From a virus, in IMG/VR virus record IMGVR_UViG_3300000313_000010, positions 1 through 27,100 of that record: a stretch of 27,100 nt of DNA. One strand, 5' to 3'. Shown piece by piece: positions 7,656 to 16,086 of the stretch; the first letter of the stretch is position 1; every line of letters begins with the position of its first letter. A program made the translations under genes and the position numbers. The notes beneath the pieces were generated by a model. That model ran no database searches. It had not been told where the DNA came from and was given only the letters and a program-made list of their open reading frames with translations.

Positions 7656-8327
7656 ATGTTCAATACAAATATATTTGCTATCAATTTTAAAGGAATAACT
7701 GAACTGTTGTTGCCTCCAATTCTTAGAAAATCTAAAGAGATTGCCTGGTTAACTAGTTTAACAAAACCTTTACAGTATGACAATGATTTATTTCTTGATT
7801 ATATAAACGGTTCTAACTATCCTATATATAATTCCGGAACTACTTATGTTGCTGGAAATCGAGTAATTAATATAGATAGAGGAGTTTACGAAAGCATTAA
7901 CGGTTCAACAGGAATTGTTCCAACAGATACAACTAAATGGACTTTAATAAATGGTAATTATATAGGAGCTGTCGAAAGAAGTAGATATAATTCTCAAAAA
8001 TACTTGAATGAATATGCTTTAAATAGATGGTTTCAAGTTTCTGGTACAACTACTACTTCTCTATATGGTCCAAGTTATAATAACATATATATAAAAACAA
8101 ACGTGACAAAATCAAACATGTTTGTTATGGGACAAACTGGACCTTATAGCGATTACATGTTGAATAGATCAAGTTCAGAATACATGTTTAATCATTATAT
8201 AGTTCCATCGTCAACGGATTTTACAATATACGTTCCAACTACAGTCACAACAGACTTACAAAGTGTAAGAACATTTGAAGATTTAGTTGTTATAGCAGGC
8301 ATAACTTATGATGTAGTAAATTATTAA
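7656..8327 (+). CDS. Putative baseplate/tail protein (gpI-position) with one carbohydrate-binding-like module
   Basis: It directly follows the J-like gene, where gpI / Mu gp48 normally sits. The N-terminus (FKGITELLLPPILRKSKEIA, then WLTSLTKPLQ) is compatible with gpI but not diagnostic. Residues about 58-99 contain YNSGTTYVAGNRVI, GVYESINGSTGIVPTDTTKW and a closing W-T-L-I, very like the CBM5/12-type repeats in the neck protein at 3456. The C-terminal half is beta-rich, with Ser, Thr and Tyr. Probably connects the wedge to a fibre; a direct sugar-binding role is inferred. Confidence 0.5.
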   Translation: MFNTNIFAINFKGITELLLPPILRKSKEIAWLTSLTKPLQYDNDLFLDYINGSNYPIYNSGTTYVAGNRVINIDRGVYESINGSTGIVPTDTTKWTLINGNYIGAVERSRYNSQKYLNEYALNRWFQVSGTTTTSLYGPSYNNIYIKTNVTKSNMFVMGQTGPYSDYMLNRSSSEYMFNHYIVPSSTDFTIYVPTTVTTDLQSVRTFEDLVVIAGITYDVVNY

Positions 8328-8343
8328 AAATAAATAAATAAAA

Positions 8344-9204
8344 ATGTCAGATTTCATTTTAACTAATAGTATTTCCGATCCGTTGATCGGACAACCTTGG
8401 ACTGGTCCTTCTTTAAATTTCTTACAGAATGGATTTAATGTTCAAACTTCAGGACTTGCACAATCAATAATAGGAAGAAGCTATAATAATGCTAATACCT
8501 ATGTATTAAGCGGATTACAACCATACGGAACTAATCAATATTATCCAGGATATATTTTTTATCAAGGGGAAATATTTTATTGTGCTGGAAAAAGTTCAAC
8601 CACATCTTTTACTCATATTCCTATATTAACATTAACAATAACAAATGATCCTATTGCTGATCCACTATTATTTACTGATGCAATTTCTAGAAATGTTCAT
8701 AACATAAGAACAATGGTATTGAGCGATGGAATAAGCGGTTCAGGAACTGTAGATTTGAGCACTTGTATTTACACTCAACAAGATTGGGTTTATTATCAAA
8801 TACAATCTTCTGATTTACACTTTAATACTTCTGTTGCTTCTGTAAATGGAGCTGCAGCCCATGATTTAAGGTATTTAAAAATAAATAATACAGTTACTGT
8901 AGATTTTAATTTTTCGATGTTTGCAAATCCTGGTCCTTCAGAAGTATTTGTTTATTTGAATCTACCTGCAGGTTGTGGAACTACTGTCAGATCATTTTCT
9001 AGTATAGGTTATTTTTTAAATTCAGCTTGGCCAGATTTTGATGATGGCCATGCCATTGGTCAAGCTGCTATGTTTATAAAAACTCAATCCGGTGGAGCAG
9101 GAACTCAATTGTATTTAACCCCAGCAATGTACAGAAATTTCTATTTTGAAACTTATCCGACTCCGGTTGAATTCCATGGACAAGTAACATTTCAAATATT
9201 TTAA
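8344..9204 (+). CDS. Putative tail fibre / receptor-binding-type structural protein
   Basis: Beta-rich, Ser/Thr/Gly/Tyr-rich protein of 286 aa with few charged residues and no signal peptide, typical of a virion surface protein. The N-terminus has DPLIGQPWTGPSLNFLQNGF, and the remainder alternates short hydrophobic strands with loops. The C-terminal domain includes VFVYLNLPAGCGTTVRSFSS and ends in a strand (GQVTFQIF). No catalytic motif is evident. Following the J-like and I-like genes, it occupies the fibre position of the Mu/P2 order J-I-fibre. Function inferred from composition and position. Confidence 0.5.
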   Translation: MSDFILTNSISDPLIGQPWTGPSLNFLQNGFNVQTSGLAQSIIGRSYNNANTYVLSGLQPYGTNQYYPGYIFYQGEIFYCAGKSSTTSFTHIPILTLTITNDPIADPLLFTDAISRNVHNIRTMVLSDGISGSGTVDLSTCIYTQQDWVYYQIQSSDLHFNTSVASVNGAAAHDLRYLKINNTVTVDFNFSMFANPGPSEVFVYLNLPAGCGTTVRSFSSIGYFLNSAWPDFDDGHAIGQAAMFIKTQSGGAGTQLYLTPAMYRNFYFETYPTPVEFHGQVTFQIF

Positions 9205-9220
9205 AAAAAACTCATAAAAC

Positions 9221-10483
9221 ATGAATAATTTCAAATATATAAAGAATTTATCTTTAGAAGATTCAGAAGCAACAATCCTTCTTTATAATACAATAGGTAT
9301 AGTAGAAGATGAGATCGGAAATATAACTGAAGGTATAAACGGAGAACACTTTGCTAAAGAATTAGAATTTCTTTCTACTCAAGTAAGTAAAATTCATGTG
9401 AGAATAAATTCTCCAGGTGGAAATGTAATGGATGGTTATAGTATCATCTCAGCAATTTTAAATTCTAAAGCTGAAATCTACACTTACAATGATGGAGTTG
9501 CAGCTTCCATAGCTAGTTTGATTTTAATTGTTGGAAATAAAAGATTTGCAAAAGATTATTCTATCACAATGATACATAATCCATCATCTCAGACAGCAGA
9601 AAATGAAGTATTGGAAAAAATTAAAGAAAGTTTGATAACAATTTTAAATAAATATAGTATATATAATAAAGATACTTTAAATATTCTGATGGATAAGGAA
9701 ACTTATTTCAATGCAGAAGAAGCAAAAGAAGCAAGATTGATTGATGAAATAGAGAATAATACTGAAAAATTTCACATTGCAACTAAAGATGTAAGAGAAA
9801 TGGCAGCAGTTTTTAATCTTTTAATTAACAAAACAGAAATGAAATCTACAAAGAAAAATATCATAGTTAACACTTTAGTCGATAAAGCAGAAACTATCGA
9901 AACTATTGAAAATAAATTAGGAATTGAATCTCCAGAAACATTGACTAATGAATTAACCCCAGATGATGAAGCGGAAAAAGCTAACGAAGCAGCTAAAGAA
10001 TCTAAAAAATCAGAAATGTTAGAAGATTGTTCTCCTTTAACTAAAATCAAATCGGATTTAGGAATGGATGATGACACAGCAGACGAAGATGTATATGATT
10101 TCCTTAAATCAATGAAAGATGATCTTGAAAAAACCAAATCTACACTTGCTGATATGGTTAAAGAAGCTAAACATGCTCACAAACAAAGAATCGATCAGAT
10201 GGTAAACCAATTAGTAATATCTAAAAAAATTACTAAAGATGAAGTTGTGAATGTTACAAAATTAGCAGAAGTAGATTTCGAAACTACAAAAAATCTTTTC
10301 GATAAGATTTCCACTGTTTCGAAACACACTAGTATCAGTAATGTTATCAAGCAAGAAAGTACTAATCCAAAAGCTAATTGGACTATAAGAGATTACGAGA
10401 AAAAAGATCCTCAAGGATTAACAAAAATAAAGAATGAAAACCCTTCTGAGTATACTAGATTATATAACGAATTTTACAAATAA
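9221..10483 (+). CDS. ClpP-type prohead protease with C-terminal scaffold region
   Basis: Capsid maturation protease fused to a scaffold-like tail. The ClpP/SppA-like domain (about 1-185) shows INSPGGNVMDGYSI at 62-75, the nucleophile Ser96 in GVAASIASL, and His119 in TMIHNPSS. The acidic triad member is probably Asp158 or Glu160 in MDKETYFNAEEAKEARLIDE, the counterpart of the ClpP segment before AEEA..GLID. From about 190 the sequence is highly charged (Glu, Asp, Lys), with predicted coiled coil at 300-380. This fits a scaffold that occupies the prohead and is then degraded. It directly precedes the major capsid gene. Confidence 0.88.
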   Translation: MNNFKYIKNLSLEDSEATILLYNTIGIVEDEIGNITEGINGEHFAKELEFLSTQVSKIHVRINSPGGNVMDGYSIISAILNSKAEIYTYNDGVAASIASLILIVGNKRFAKDYSITMIHNPSSQTAENEVLEKIKESLITILNKYSIYNKDTLNILMDKETYFNAEEAKEARLIDEIENNTEKFHIATKDVREMAAVFNLLINKTEMKSTKKNIIVNTLVDKAETIETIENKLGIESPETLTNELTPDDEAEKANEAAKESKKSEMLEDCSPLTKIKSDLGMDDDTADEDVYDFLKSMKDDLEKTKSTLADMVKEAKHAHKQRIDQMVNQLVISKKITKDEVVNVTKLAEVDFETTKNLFDKISTVSKHTSISNVIKQESTNPKANWTIRDYEKKDPQGLTKIKNENPSEYTRLYNEFYK

Positions 10484-10502
10484 AAACTAAAAAAACAATA
10501 AC

Positions 10503-11486
10503 ATGGCAGGATTATTAAAAGAAGTCTGGATCGCAGACGTAGAAGAATTACTTTATCCAGAGAATTCAATTCTCTTCAGAGCAACAGATCATAGTGCTTA
10601 TGTACATAATAACATTGTCCACGTTCCAAATGCTGGAGCAAATGGTGCAATTGTTAAAAACAGAAACTTAGGTGGTGTTCCAGCGACAACTTATCAAAGA
10701 ACTGACGTTGATTTGACTTATGCAATTAATAGTTATTCAGTTGCTCCAGTTATTATCTCTGAACTTGAGACATATCAAATTGCTTATGATAAAAGAAAAA
10801 CTATCATATACAATGCTACGATGAACTTGGAAACTATTATAACTAATAACTTCCTTAACAGCATTGCGCCAGCAGTATCTTTGGCAGCAACAAACTTTGT
10901 TTACACTACAGGTTCAGCACAAGGAACTGACTTACCTTTTACCACTTCTGGTACAGGTACAGCAACAGGAACTAGACTTTCTATAACATTAGCAGATATT
11001 TTTGCTGCTAAATCTTTGTTGGATAAACAAAATGTTCCACAAAATGGTAGAGTAATGATTGTTCCATCTGATATGTTTAACTTGGAGCTGTTACAAATTC
11101 CAAATGTATTACAAGCATACCAATTAGGTGCTATTGGACTTTCTGAATCAGCATTAGCAACAGGTATGTTAGCAAGAGTTGCTAACATAGATCTTTATGA
11201 AAGACCAACAACTACTGTTTATACTAAAACATCTTCTCCAGATGCAGTTCTTGCAAAAGCAACTTGCGGTGATGATGGTCAACCATTAGTAATAAATGCA
11301 ACAGATGCTTGGGCAGCTTTAGTATGGCACCCATCAACAGTTTCTTTTGCTAAAGGTCAAACTGATGTATTTTATCAAGAAGTAGTAGCAGCAGCATACG
11401 GTTCTGAAATTTCTTTCTCTGTATGGTTCGGTTCAGCTCCTCTAAGAGCTGATGGAAAAGGTATTGTTGCAATTGTTCAATCTTAA
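10503..11486 (+). CDS. Major capsid protein (HK97-fold type)
   Basis: Identified by position after the protease/scaffold and by its overall pattern. It opens with MAGLLKEVWIADVEELLYPE, followed by a VPNAGANGAIVKNRN loop, then VDLTYAINSYSVAPVIISEL and a long helix (the region corresponding to the HK97 E-loop and spine). The A-domain-like half includes NGRVMIVPSDMFNLELLQIP, a sequence pattern common in HK97-type coat proteins (vvp...l..L), and IDLYERPTTTV. The length of 327 aa suits an icosahedral T=7-or-larger shell. A strong terminator follows immediately. Confidence 0.85.
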   Translation: MAGLLKEVWIADVEELLYPENSILFRATDHSAYVHNNIVHVPNAGANGAIVKNRNLGGVPATTYQRTDVDLTYAINSYSVAPVIISELETYQIAYDKRKTIIYNATMNLETIITNNFLNSIAPAVSLAATNFVYTTGSAQGTDLPFTTSGTGTATGTRLSITLADIFAAKSLLDKQNVPQNGRVMIVPSDMFNLELLQIPNVLQAYQLGAIGLSESALATGMLARVANIDLYERPTTTVYTKTSSPDAVLAKATCGDDGQPLVINATDAWAALVWHPSTVSFAKGQTDVFYQEVVAAAYGSEISFSVWFGSAPLRADGKGIVAIVQS

Positions 11487-11509
11487 TCTAAGATTAAATA
11501 GATAAACCT

Positions 11510-11542
11510 AAAGGGATTTGAGGTAATCTCAAATCCCTTTTT
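11510..11542 (+). terminator. Rho-independent terminator after the major capsid gene
   Basis: AAAGGGATTTGAG (11510-11522) and CTCAAATCCCTTT (11528-11540) form a perfect 13-bp stem with a 5-base loop, followed by TTAATTT. The T-run begins inside the stem's 3' arm (11538-11542). It lies 24 bases after the capsid stop and would separate capsid transcripts from sheath transcripts or lower read-through. Confidence 0.88.
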
Positions 11543-11565
11543 AATTTAAAATATATAAAACAATC

Positions 11566-13092
11566 ATGTCGAACAACGTCAATATAATCTACAGTCCTTC
11601 AGGATTAGGAACACCAGCAACTGGTGAGGATTTCATCTCAGGGATGATCTTTTATTCATCAGTATTGCCATCAGGTTTTACTTCAGGAGTTCCACAAGAA
11701 ATCTTTGGATTACAACAAGCAGCTTCTTTAGGAATAACTAATACTTCTATAGGAGAAACTAAAGCTAGTGGTGGTGGAATAATCGTAACTAATGCAGGTG
11801 CAACAGGGGATAAAATAACAGTTTCTATTGATACACAAAGCATGTTTGGTATCATAGAACTAGGTTCTTATGCTAATTTAGCTTCTGACACTATTAATAC
11901 AGTTGCAGCAGGACTTACTGCTTCAATCAATGCATCTAGTATAAAAGGATTTACAGCTACTGTTGTAGGTGCAGATATTACAATTATAGCTCCAGCTCAA
12001 ACAGGTCTTGCCGGAAATGCATTTCTTCCTATATTATCATCTACCGGAGGTATCACATGGAATCTTTCTTCTATAGCAGTATTATCTGGTGGAATTGCTT
12101 CTAAAATTGATCCTATTTGGTATCACATATCTGAATTTTTCAGAGCTAATCCAACAGGAACATTATGGACTTTGATTTCAACAACATCATCTTCATCTTC
12201 TGCTTATGCGGAAATTTCAACTATACAAAATGTAGCAATCGGGAAAATAAGACAATTAGGTATTTTTGAAACAATTGCTTTTTCAACTTCTAATTTAAGT
12301 TTGATGGAAACTCAAGCAAAAGCTTTAGAAACTAATAACAAACCTTTAGAGATAGTTTATCAAGGAAATTTTAAAGCTGTTTCTGATTTAACAACATTAT
12401 CAGACTTACAAGCATTAACAGCACAAAATGTAACAGCTACATTTGGACAAGATGGTGCTAATACTAACTTAGGCGGTGGTTTAAGATTGTTCTTAGCAAG
12501 TGGATATAGCATTGGTTGTGTTGGATTAATATTAGGTGCTATTTCAAGTGCTTTAGTTTCTACTTCTATCGCATGGGTTCAAAACTTTAACATGGATAAT
12601 GGATCTGAAATGGATGTATTAGCTTTTGCTAATGGAACTTTACTTTCTTCTGTGTCTGATAATCTTATAAACAATATTGATTCTAAGAATTACGTGTTTT
12701 TAAAGAAATTTGTAGGTGTTAGTGGAAGTTATTTTAACAACAATTATACTTCTATATCTAATACAAGTGATTATTCTTCTATATCTAACAACAGAACAAT
12801 CCATAAAGTTGCAAGAAATGTAAGAGCAAGATTGTTACCTTCTTTAGCTTCTCCAGTATACTTTAACAAAGACGGTTCTATCGCATTGTATTCAATAGCA
12901 TTCTTTCAAGACGAAGCTAATACCGCTTTAAGTTTCATGAAAGCAGCAGGAGAAATATCTGATTATAACACAATCATCAATGCAAAACAAAACGTTTTAT
13001 CAACTAAAACTTTAACCATAGGTGTACAAATAGTTCCAGTTGGAACTGCAAATGTAATCAATGTTAATTTAGGATTCGTTTTGAGCATTTAA
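11566..13092 (+). CDS. Contractile tail sheath protein (DUF2586-like)
   Basis: Forms the contractile outer tube of the tail. The protein is 508 aa, within range for phage sheath proteins. The C-terminal domain is the most diagnostic: RTIHKVARNVRARLLPSLAS, PVYFNKDGSIALYSIAFFQD, and a final strand (IGVQIVPVGTANVINVNLGF), the pattern of sheath proteins in which a terminal beta-strand links to neighbours. WYHISEFFRANPTGTLWTLI in the middle fits DUF2586-type sheaths. An N-terminal insertion (about 65-190) of Gly/Ala/Ser-rich beta structure probably forms an exposed domain. The tube and chaperone genes follow directly. Confidence 0.82.
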   Translation: MSNNVNIIYSPSGLGTPATGEDFISGMIFYSSVLPSGFTSGVPQEIFGLQQAASLGITNTSIGETKASGGGIIVTNAGATGDKITVSIDTQSMFGIIELGSYANLASDTINTVAAGLTASINASSIKGFTATVVGADITIIAPAQTGLAGNAFLPILSSTGGITWNLSSIAVLSGGIASKIDPIWYHISEFFRANPTGTLWTLISTTSSSSSAYAEISTIQNVAIGKIRQLGIFETIAFSTSNLSLMETQAKALETNNKPLEIVYQGNFKAVSDLTTLSDLQALTAQNVTATFGQDGANTNLGGGLRLFLASGYSIGCVGLILGAISSALVSTSIAWVQNFNMDNGSEMDVLAFANGTLLSSVSDNLINNIDSKNYVFLKKFVGVSGSYFNNNYTSISNTSDYSSISNNRTIHKVARNVRARLLPSLASPVYFNKDGSIALYSIAFFQDEANTALSFMKAAGEISDYNTIINAKQNVLSTKTLTIGVQIVPVGTANVINVNLGFVLSI

Positions 13093-13115
13093 AAATATAA
13101 ATAAACTATAATACT

Positions 13116-13544
13116 ATGGACATCCCAATATTTCCTATTCGCGTTAATGGACACTGTTATGAATGGGCAGACATCCAACTATCAATTGCAGGATCAACTC
13201 CTCAATCAACATTACAAGAAATCAATTACTCTTCTGTAAGAGAAGGTAAGAACATCTATGGAACAGGTTCTGAACCTATAGGTGTTGGTTACGGTAACAG
13301 AGTTTATTCAGGTTCTATAACTATGTTGATGGACGAAGTACAAGCTCTTCTTGCAATAGCACCACTTAAAGATTTATCACGTATTCCATCATTTAGTATA
13401 ACTGTATCTTGGTTAGATGCAGAGAATGTTACTATTACAGATGTTCTTAAAAATTGTAAGTTCATGAACTACGATATTAAAACGAAACAAGGAGATACTT
13501 CAACTCCGGTTACATTGAATATCTTATTTGCTGGAATTGCTTAA
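13116..13544 (+). CDS. Tail tube protein
   Basis: Inner tube subunit surrounding the DNA channel. 142 aa, beta-rich, directly after the sheath gene as in all contractile tails. The motif-like core YSSVREGKNIYGTGSEPIGV resembles the loop of tube proteins following the first beta-hairpin (Y....e...iyG.G..p.g...G...y.g.i.....e). The family tail GDTSTPVTLNILFAGIA matches the final strand. A possible T4-late-like TATAAATA sits in the leader at 13096-13103 but may be chance in this AT-rich DNA. Confidence 0.82.
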   Translation: MDIPIFPIRVNGHCYEWADIQLSIAGSTPQSTLQEINYSSVREGKNIYGTGSEPIGVGYGNRVYSGSITMLMDEVQALLAIAPLKDLSRIPSFSITVSWLDAENVTITDVLKNCKFMNYDIKTKQGDTSTPVTLNILFAGIA

Positions 13545-13570
13545 TAATTAAAAATAAATAAAAACCCCAC

Positions 13571-13897
13571 ATGAAAACACAAGAAGAATTAGATGCAATT
13601 AAAATTGCATTAGAACCAACTCACAAGACTATCTATACTGTTGAAATCCCAGTTAACGAAGATGAACTTGAAACAAGAACTATTTTCTTAAAGAAATTTG
13701 ACAGAGCAACTTTAGCAGCAACGCAAAAAATGGTTTCTGTAGACTCTTTAAAAGCAATTGAGGTATTCGTTAAAAATACTTATATCGGAGGAGATGATCT
13801 TCAAGAAATCTTAAATGATTTGTATATGTTAAGGAGTTTAGAAGGTGTTATCGTTGATTTGATTTCAGTAAAAAAAGCCTCTCTAAAAAAAAATTAA
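13571..13897 (+). CDS. Tail assembly chaperone, short (unshifted) form
   Basis: 108-aa protein between the tube and tape-measure genes, the standard position of the gpG / gpE-type chaperone that holds the tape measure while the tube is assembled around it. It reads MKTQEELDAIKIALEPTHKT, then a beta segment, FLKKFDRATLAATQKMVSVD, and a C-terminal helix ending in a lysine-rich ASLKKN. The stop at 13895 follows a 9-A run (13885-13893) in the phase A_AAA_AAA that supports -1 slippage. A longer frameshifted form is annotated separately. Confidence 0.85.
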   Translation: MKTQEELDAIKIALEPTHKTIYTVEIPVNEDELETRTIFLKKFDRATLAATQKMVSVDSLKAIEVFVKNTYIGGDDLQEILNDLYMLRSLEGVIVDLISVKKASLKKN

Positions 13898-14067
13898 GTT
13901 CGTTAGAGGAAGATATTCAAGATAATTTCATTGCTCAGAATGACGCACTTATAAGATTTTATTACCACGTGAATCCTGATTTATTATCTGATAATAAATG
14001 GTTAAAATATTCGAATGAAATATTATGGATTCTTCGATTTAACGGAACATTAAAAATAAAAGAATAA
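13571..14067 (+). CDS. Tail assembly chaperone, long form by -1 frameshift
   Basis: After a one-base backward slip on A_AAA_AAA (13885-13891), reading continues in the -1 frame from 13891 to a TAA at 14065-14067. This adds 58 residues (KLSSLEEDIQDNFIAQNDAL then IRFYYHVNPDLLSDNKWLKY and a final ILWILRF segment) for a product of about 165 aa. The long gpGT / gpE'-type form is known to link the tape measure and the tube protein. CTCTAA at 13881-13886 can pair with TTAGAG at 13903-13908, placing the slip site in a loop. A terminator follows the -1 stop, supporting this as the true end. The shift was inferred from sequence only. Confidence 0.78.
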
Positions 14068-14069
14068 CC

Positions 14070-14101
14070 AAAAGGTGATGAAAATTTCATCACCTTTTTT
14101 T
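14070..14101 (+). terminator. Rho-independent terminator after the chaperone
   Basis: AAAAGGTGATG (14070-14080) pairs with CATCACCTTTT (14088-14098) around AAAATTT, and a T-run continues to 14101. The A-run before the stem means it could work from either strand. It ends immediately before the endonuclease gene, so that gene probably relies on read-through or its own promoter. Confidence 0.85.
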
Positions 14102-14108
14102 ATAAAAA

Positions 14109-14522
14109 ATGAATAATAAAAAAATAAAACAAAAAGAATATAGAGATAAACAAAAAAGTTATCAGAAAGAATATCAGAAAAAATATAGAAAATCTGGTAA
14201 AAAATTATTTGGAGAAACTATTAAAGGAAAAGAATATCAAAAAGAATATAGAGAAATGGAAAAGAATAAAACAAAATTATTTTTAAAAAAATACGGAATT
14301 ACAAATAATGATTATAATGAAATGTTTGATCAACAAAAAGGATGTTGTAAAATCTGTTTTATTCACCAAAAAGAATTAAAAACAAAATTATTTATAGATC
14401 ATGATCATAAAACAGGGAAAGTAAGAGGATTACTTTGTAATTCATGTAATTTAGTTTTAGGATTTGCGAAAGATAATATAAATATATTAGAAGAATCTAT
14501 TAAATATTTAAAAAATCTTTAA
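14109..14522 (+). CDS. Endonuclease VII-like HNH endonuclease
   Basis: Likely a free-standing homing-type endonuclease. The N-terminal half is highly basic and helical (repeats of K-E-Y-Q-K/R). The C-terminal domain fits the recombination endonuclease VII family: CCKIC at 79-83, the central DHDH at 97-100 followed by KTGKVRGLLC, and NSCN at 111-114. The four zinc-binding cysteines and the catalytic DHD-H centre are present. At 137 aa it matches the family. It sits between a terminator and the tape-measure gene, where no structural gene is expected, suggesting insertion as a mobile element. Confidence 0.85.
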   Translation: MNNKKIKQKEYRDKQKSYQKEYQKKYRKSGKKLFGETIKGKEYQKEYREMEKNKTKLFLKKYGITNNDYNEMFDQQKGCCKICFIHQKELKTKLFIDHDHKTGKVRGLLCNSCNLVLGFAKDNINILEESIKYLKNL

Positions 14523-14527
14523 ATTAA

Positions 14528-16060
14528 ATGGCAAATGAAATAAAGTATAAGATAACCGCTGACAATTCGCAATTCAAAAATGCGATGAGAGATGCTGGTA
14601 GTAGTGTGAGTTCATTAGGTTCACAATTAACCAGTCTAGCTGCAGCATTTGGAGTTTCATTTGGAGTTTCAAAGATTTTAGAAGCTGGTATGGCTTATGA
14701 AAAAGCAGGAATTCAATTAAAGACACTAACAGGTTCAGCTACAGAAGCTAAGAGAATAATGGAGGGTCTTCAATCTGATGCACTTAAATCTCCATTTAAT
14801 CTTGATGCTATAGTGAAAGTAAATAACTCATTAATGAGTGCTGGAGTATCAGCAGATAGATCTAGAGAAGATGTTAAAAATCTTTCTAATGCTATTGCTG
14901 CTACAGGTGGTGGAAATGATGAATTGATGAGAATGGCTGTTAACTTACAACAAATAAAAAATGTTGGAAAAGCAACAGCAGTAGATATAAAACAATTTGC
15001 TTATGCTGGTATTAATGTTTATTCAGTTTTAAATGATTATGCTGATAAACACAAAATCAAGATTGATAAGAATAATATATCTTATGAATTATTAACTGAT
15101 GCATTAAAACAAGCAGCAGACAAAGGTGGAATATATTTTGGAGCTTTAGATGCTTATGCTGATTCAACTACAGGAAAGATTTCTAATTTAGAAGATCAAT
15201 TCTTTAAAACAGCAAATACCTTATTTATAAAATTACAACCTGAAATAAATTCTTTAATCACAAGTTTAAGTTCTTTATTAACATGGATTGGAAACAATGT
15301 CGAATTATTAAAAGGAATAGGTAAAGCAGTATTAATATTAACTGGTTTATGGGCAGCATATAATACATCTATAGCAGCAACTACAACAGCACAAGCTGCT
15401 TTAAATTTTGTAATGAGTGCTAATCCTATAGGTCAAGTAGTTATTGCATTAGGATTATTAGCTGGTGCATTAGAAATAGTATTAGGTTATTATGATCAAT
15501 TAAAAAAATCTTATGAAGATACATTAAAAGGTTCTAACAAACAGGGAGAGTCTAAAGCATTAAGAGAATTAAAAGCTGAAACTGCTGAAATGATGAAGCA
15601 AAAAGGAATGAAATCCGAATTAGCTGATCAATTATCACGTAATAAATTAGAAAAAAAATATGCTGAAGATTACAAGTTAGAATTAAGAGAGATTTCCAAA
15701 TTAGAAAATGAAATAAAAGATTTACCATTTTTTACATCAATAGATACTAAAAATGAATTAGGTGCACAACTTGGTAAACACAAAGCACAATTATCTTTTA
15801 TTTCAGGAGCTAGAAATGCTTTAACTGGAAATTTAAGTGGATTAGATTCTGGTAAAAAATCACCAAATGCTTCTTCTACTCCTTCTGCTCCTTCAAAAAA
15901 GGAAGCAGTTAGAGAGAATATAACTATTAAGATAGATAGTTTAGTTAAGCATTTAGAATTACATGCTTTAACTTTAAAAGAAGGAACTGATGATATTAAA
16001 AAAATTGTTGGACAAGCATTACAAGAAGCAGTATATGGTGTAAAATATGCAGGACGCTAA
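14528..16060 (+). CDS. Tail tape measure protein (short)
   Basis: Sets tail length and exits at DNA delivery. N-terminal KYKITADNSQFKNAMRDAGS is the classic tape-measure start (i.ad.s.f...m......). MRMAVNLQQIKNVGKATAVD (about 137-156) followed by a Q-F-A-Y-A-G-I segment matches the tape-measure N-terminal domain. A hydrophobic region at about 266-323 contains two probable membrane segments (VLILTGLWAAY and GQVVIALGLLAGALEIVLGY). After 330 it is helical with coiled-coil character and ends in a Ser/Pro-rich linker and a helix. 510 aa is short for a myovirus and suggests a tail well under 100 nm. Confidence 0.88.
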   Translation: MANEIKYKITADNSQFKNAMRDAGSSVSSLGSQLTSLAAAFGVSFGVSKILEAGMAYEKAGIQLKTLTGSATEAKRIMEGLQSDALKSPFNLDAIVKVNNSLMSAGVSADRSREDVKNLSNAIAATGGGNDELMRMAVNLQQIKNVGKATAVDIKQFAYAGINVYSVLNDYADKHKIKIDKNNISYELLTDALKQAADKGGIYFGALDAYADSTTGKISNLEDQFFKTANTLFIKLQPEINSLITSLSSLLTWIGNNVELLKGIGKAVLILTGLWAAYNTSIAATTTAQAALNFVMSANPIGQVVIALGLLAGALEIVLGYYDQLKKSYEDTLKGSNKQGESKALRELKAETAEMMKQKGMKSELADQLSRNKLEKKYAEDYKLELREISKLENEIKDLPFFTSIDTKNELGAQLGKHKAQLSFISGARNALTGNLSGLDSGKKSPNASSTPSAPSKKEAVRENITIKIDSLVKHLELHALTLKEGTDDIKKIVGQALQEAVYGVKYAGR

Positions 16061-16086
16061 TTTTTAAAATAAAATAATAATAATAA

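Noticed and set aside
8372-8392. Small inverted repeat TCCGATC-CGTT-GATCGGA at the start of the fibre-like gene
   Set aside because: Only seven pairs; could fold but is not distinctive enough for a separate claim.
9772-10137. Minus-strand 121-codon frame under the scaffold region
   Set aside because: Ser/Leu-rich reverse shadow of Glu/Lys/Asp-rich coding DNA; common artefact.
13096-13103. TATAAATA before the tube gene as a T4-like late promoter
   Set aside because: Tempting because a gp55-like protein is present, but the motif is expected by chance in such AT-rich leaders and is not seen at the same place before other late genes.
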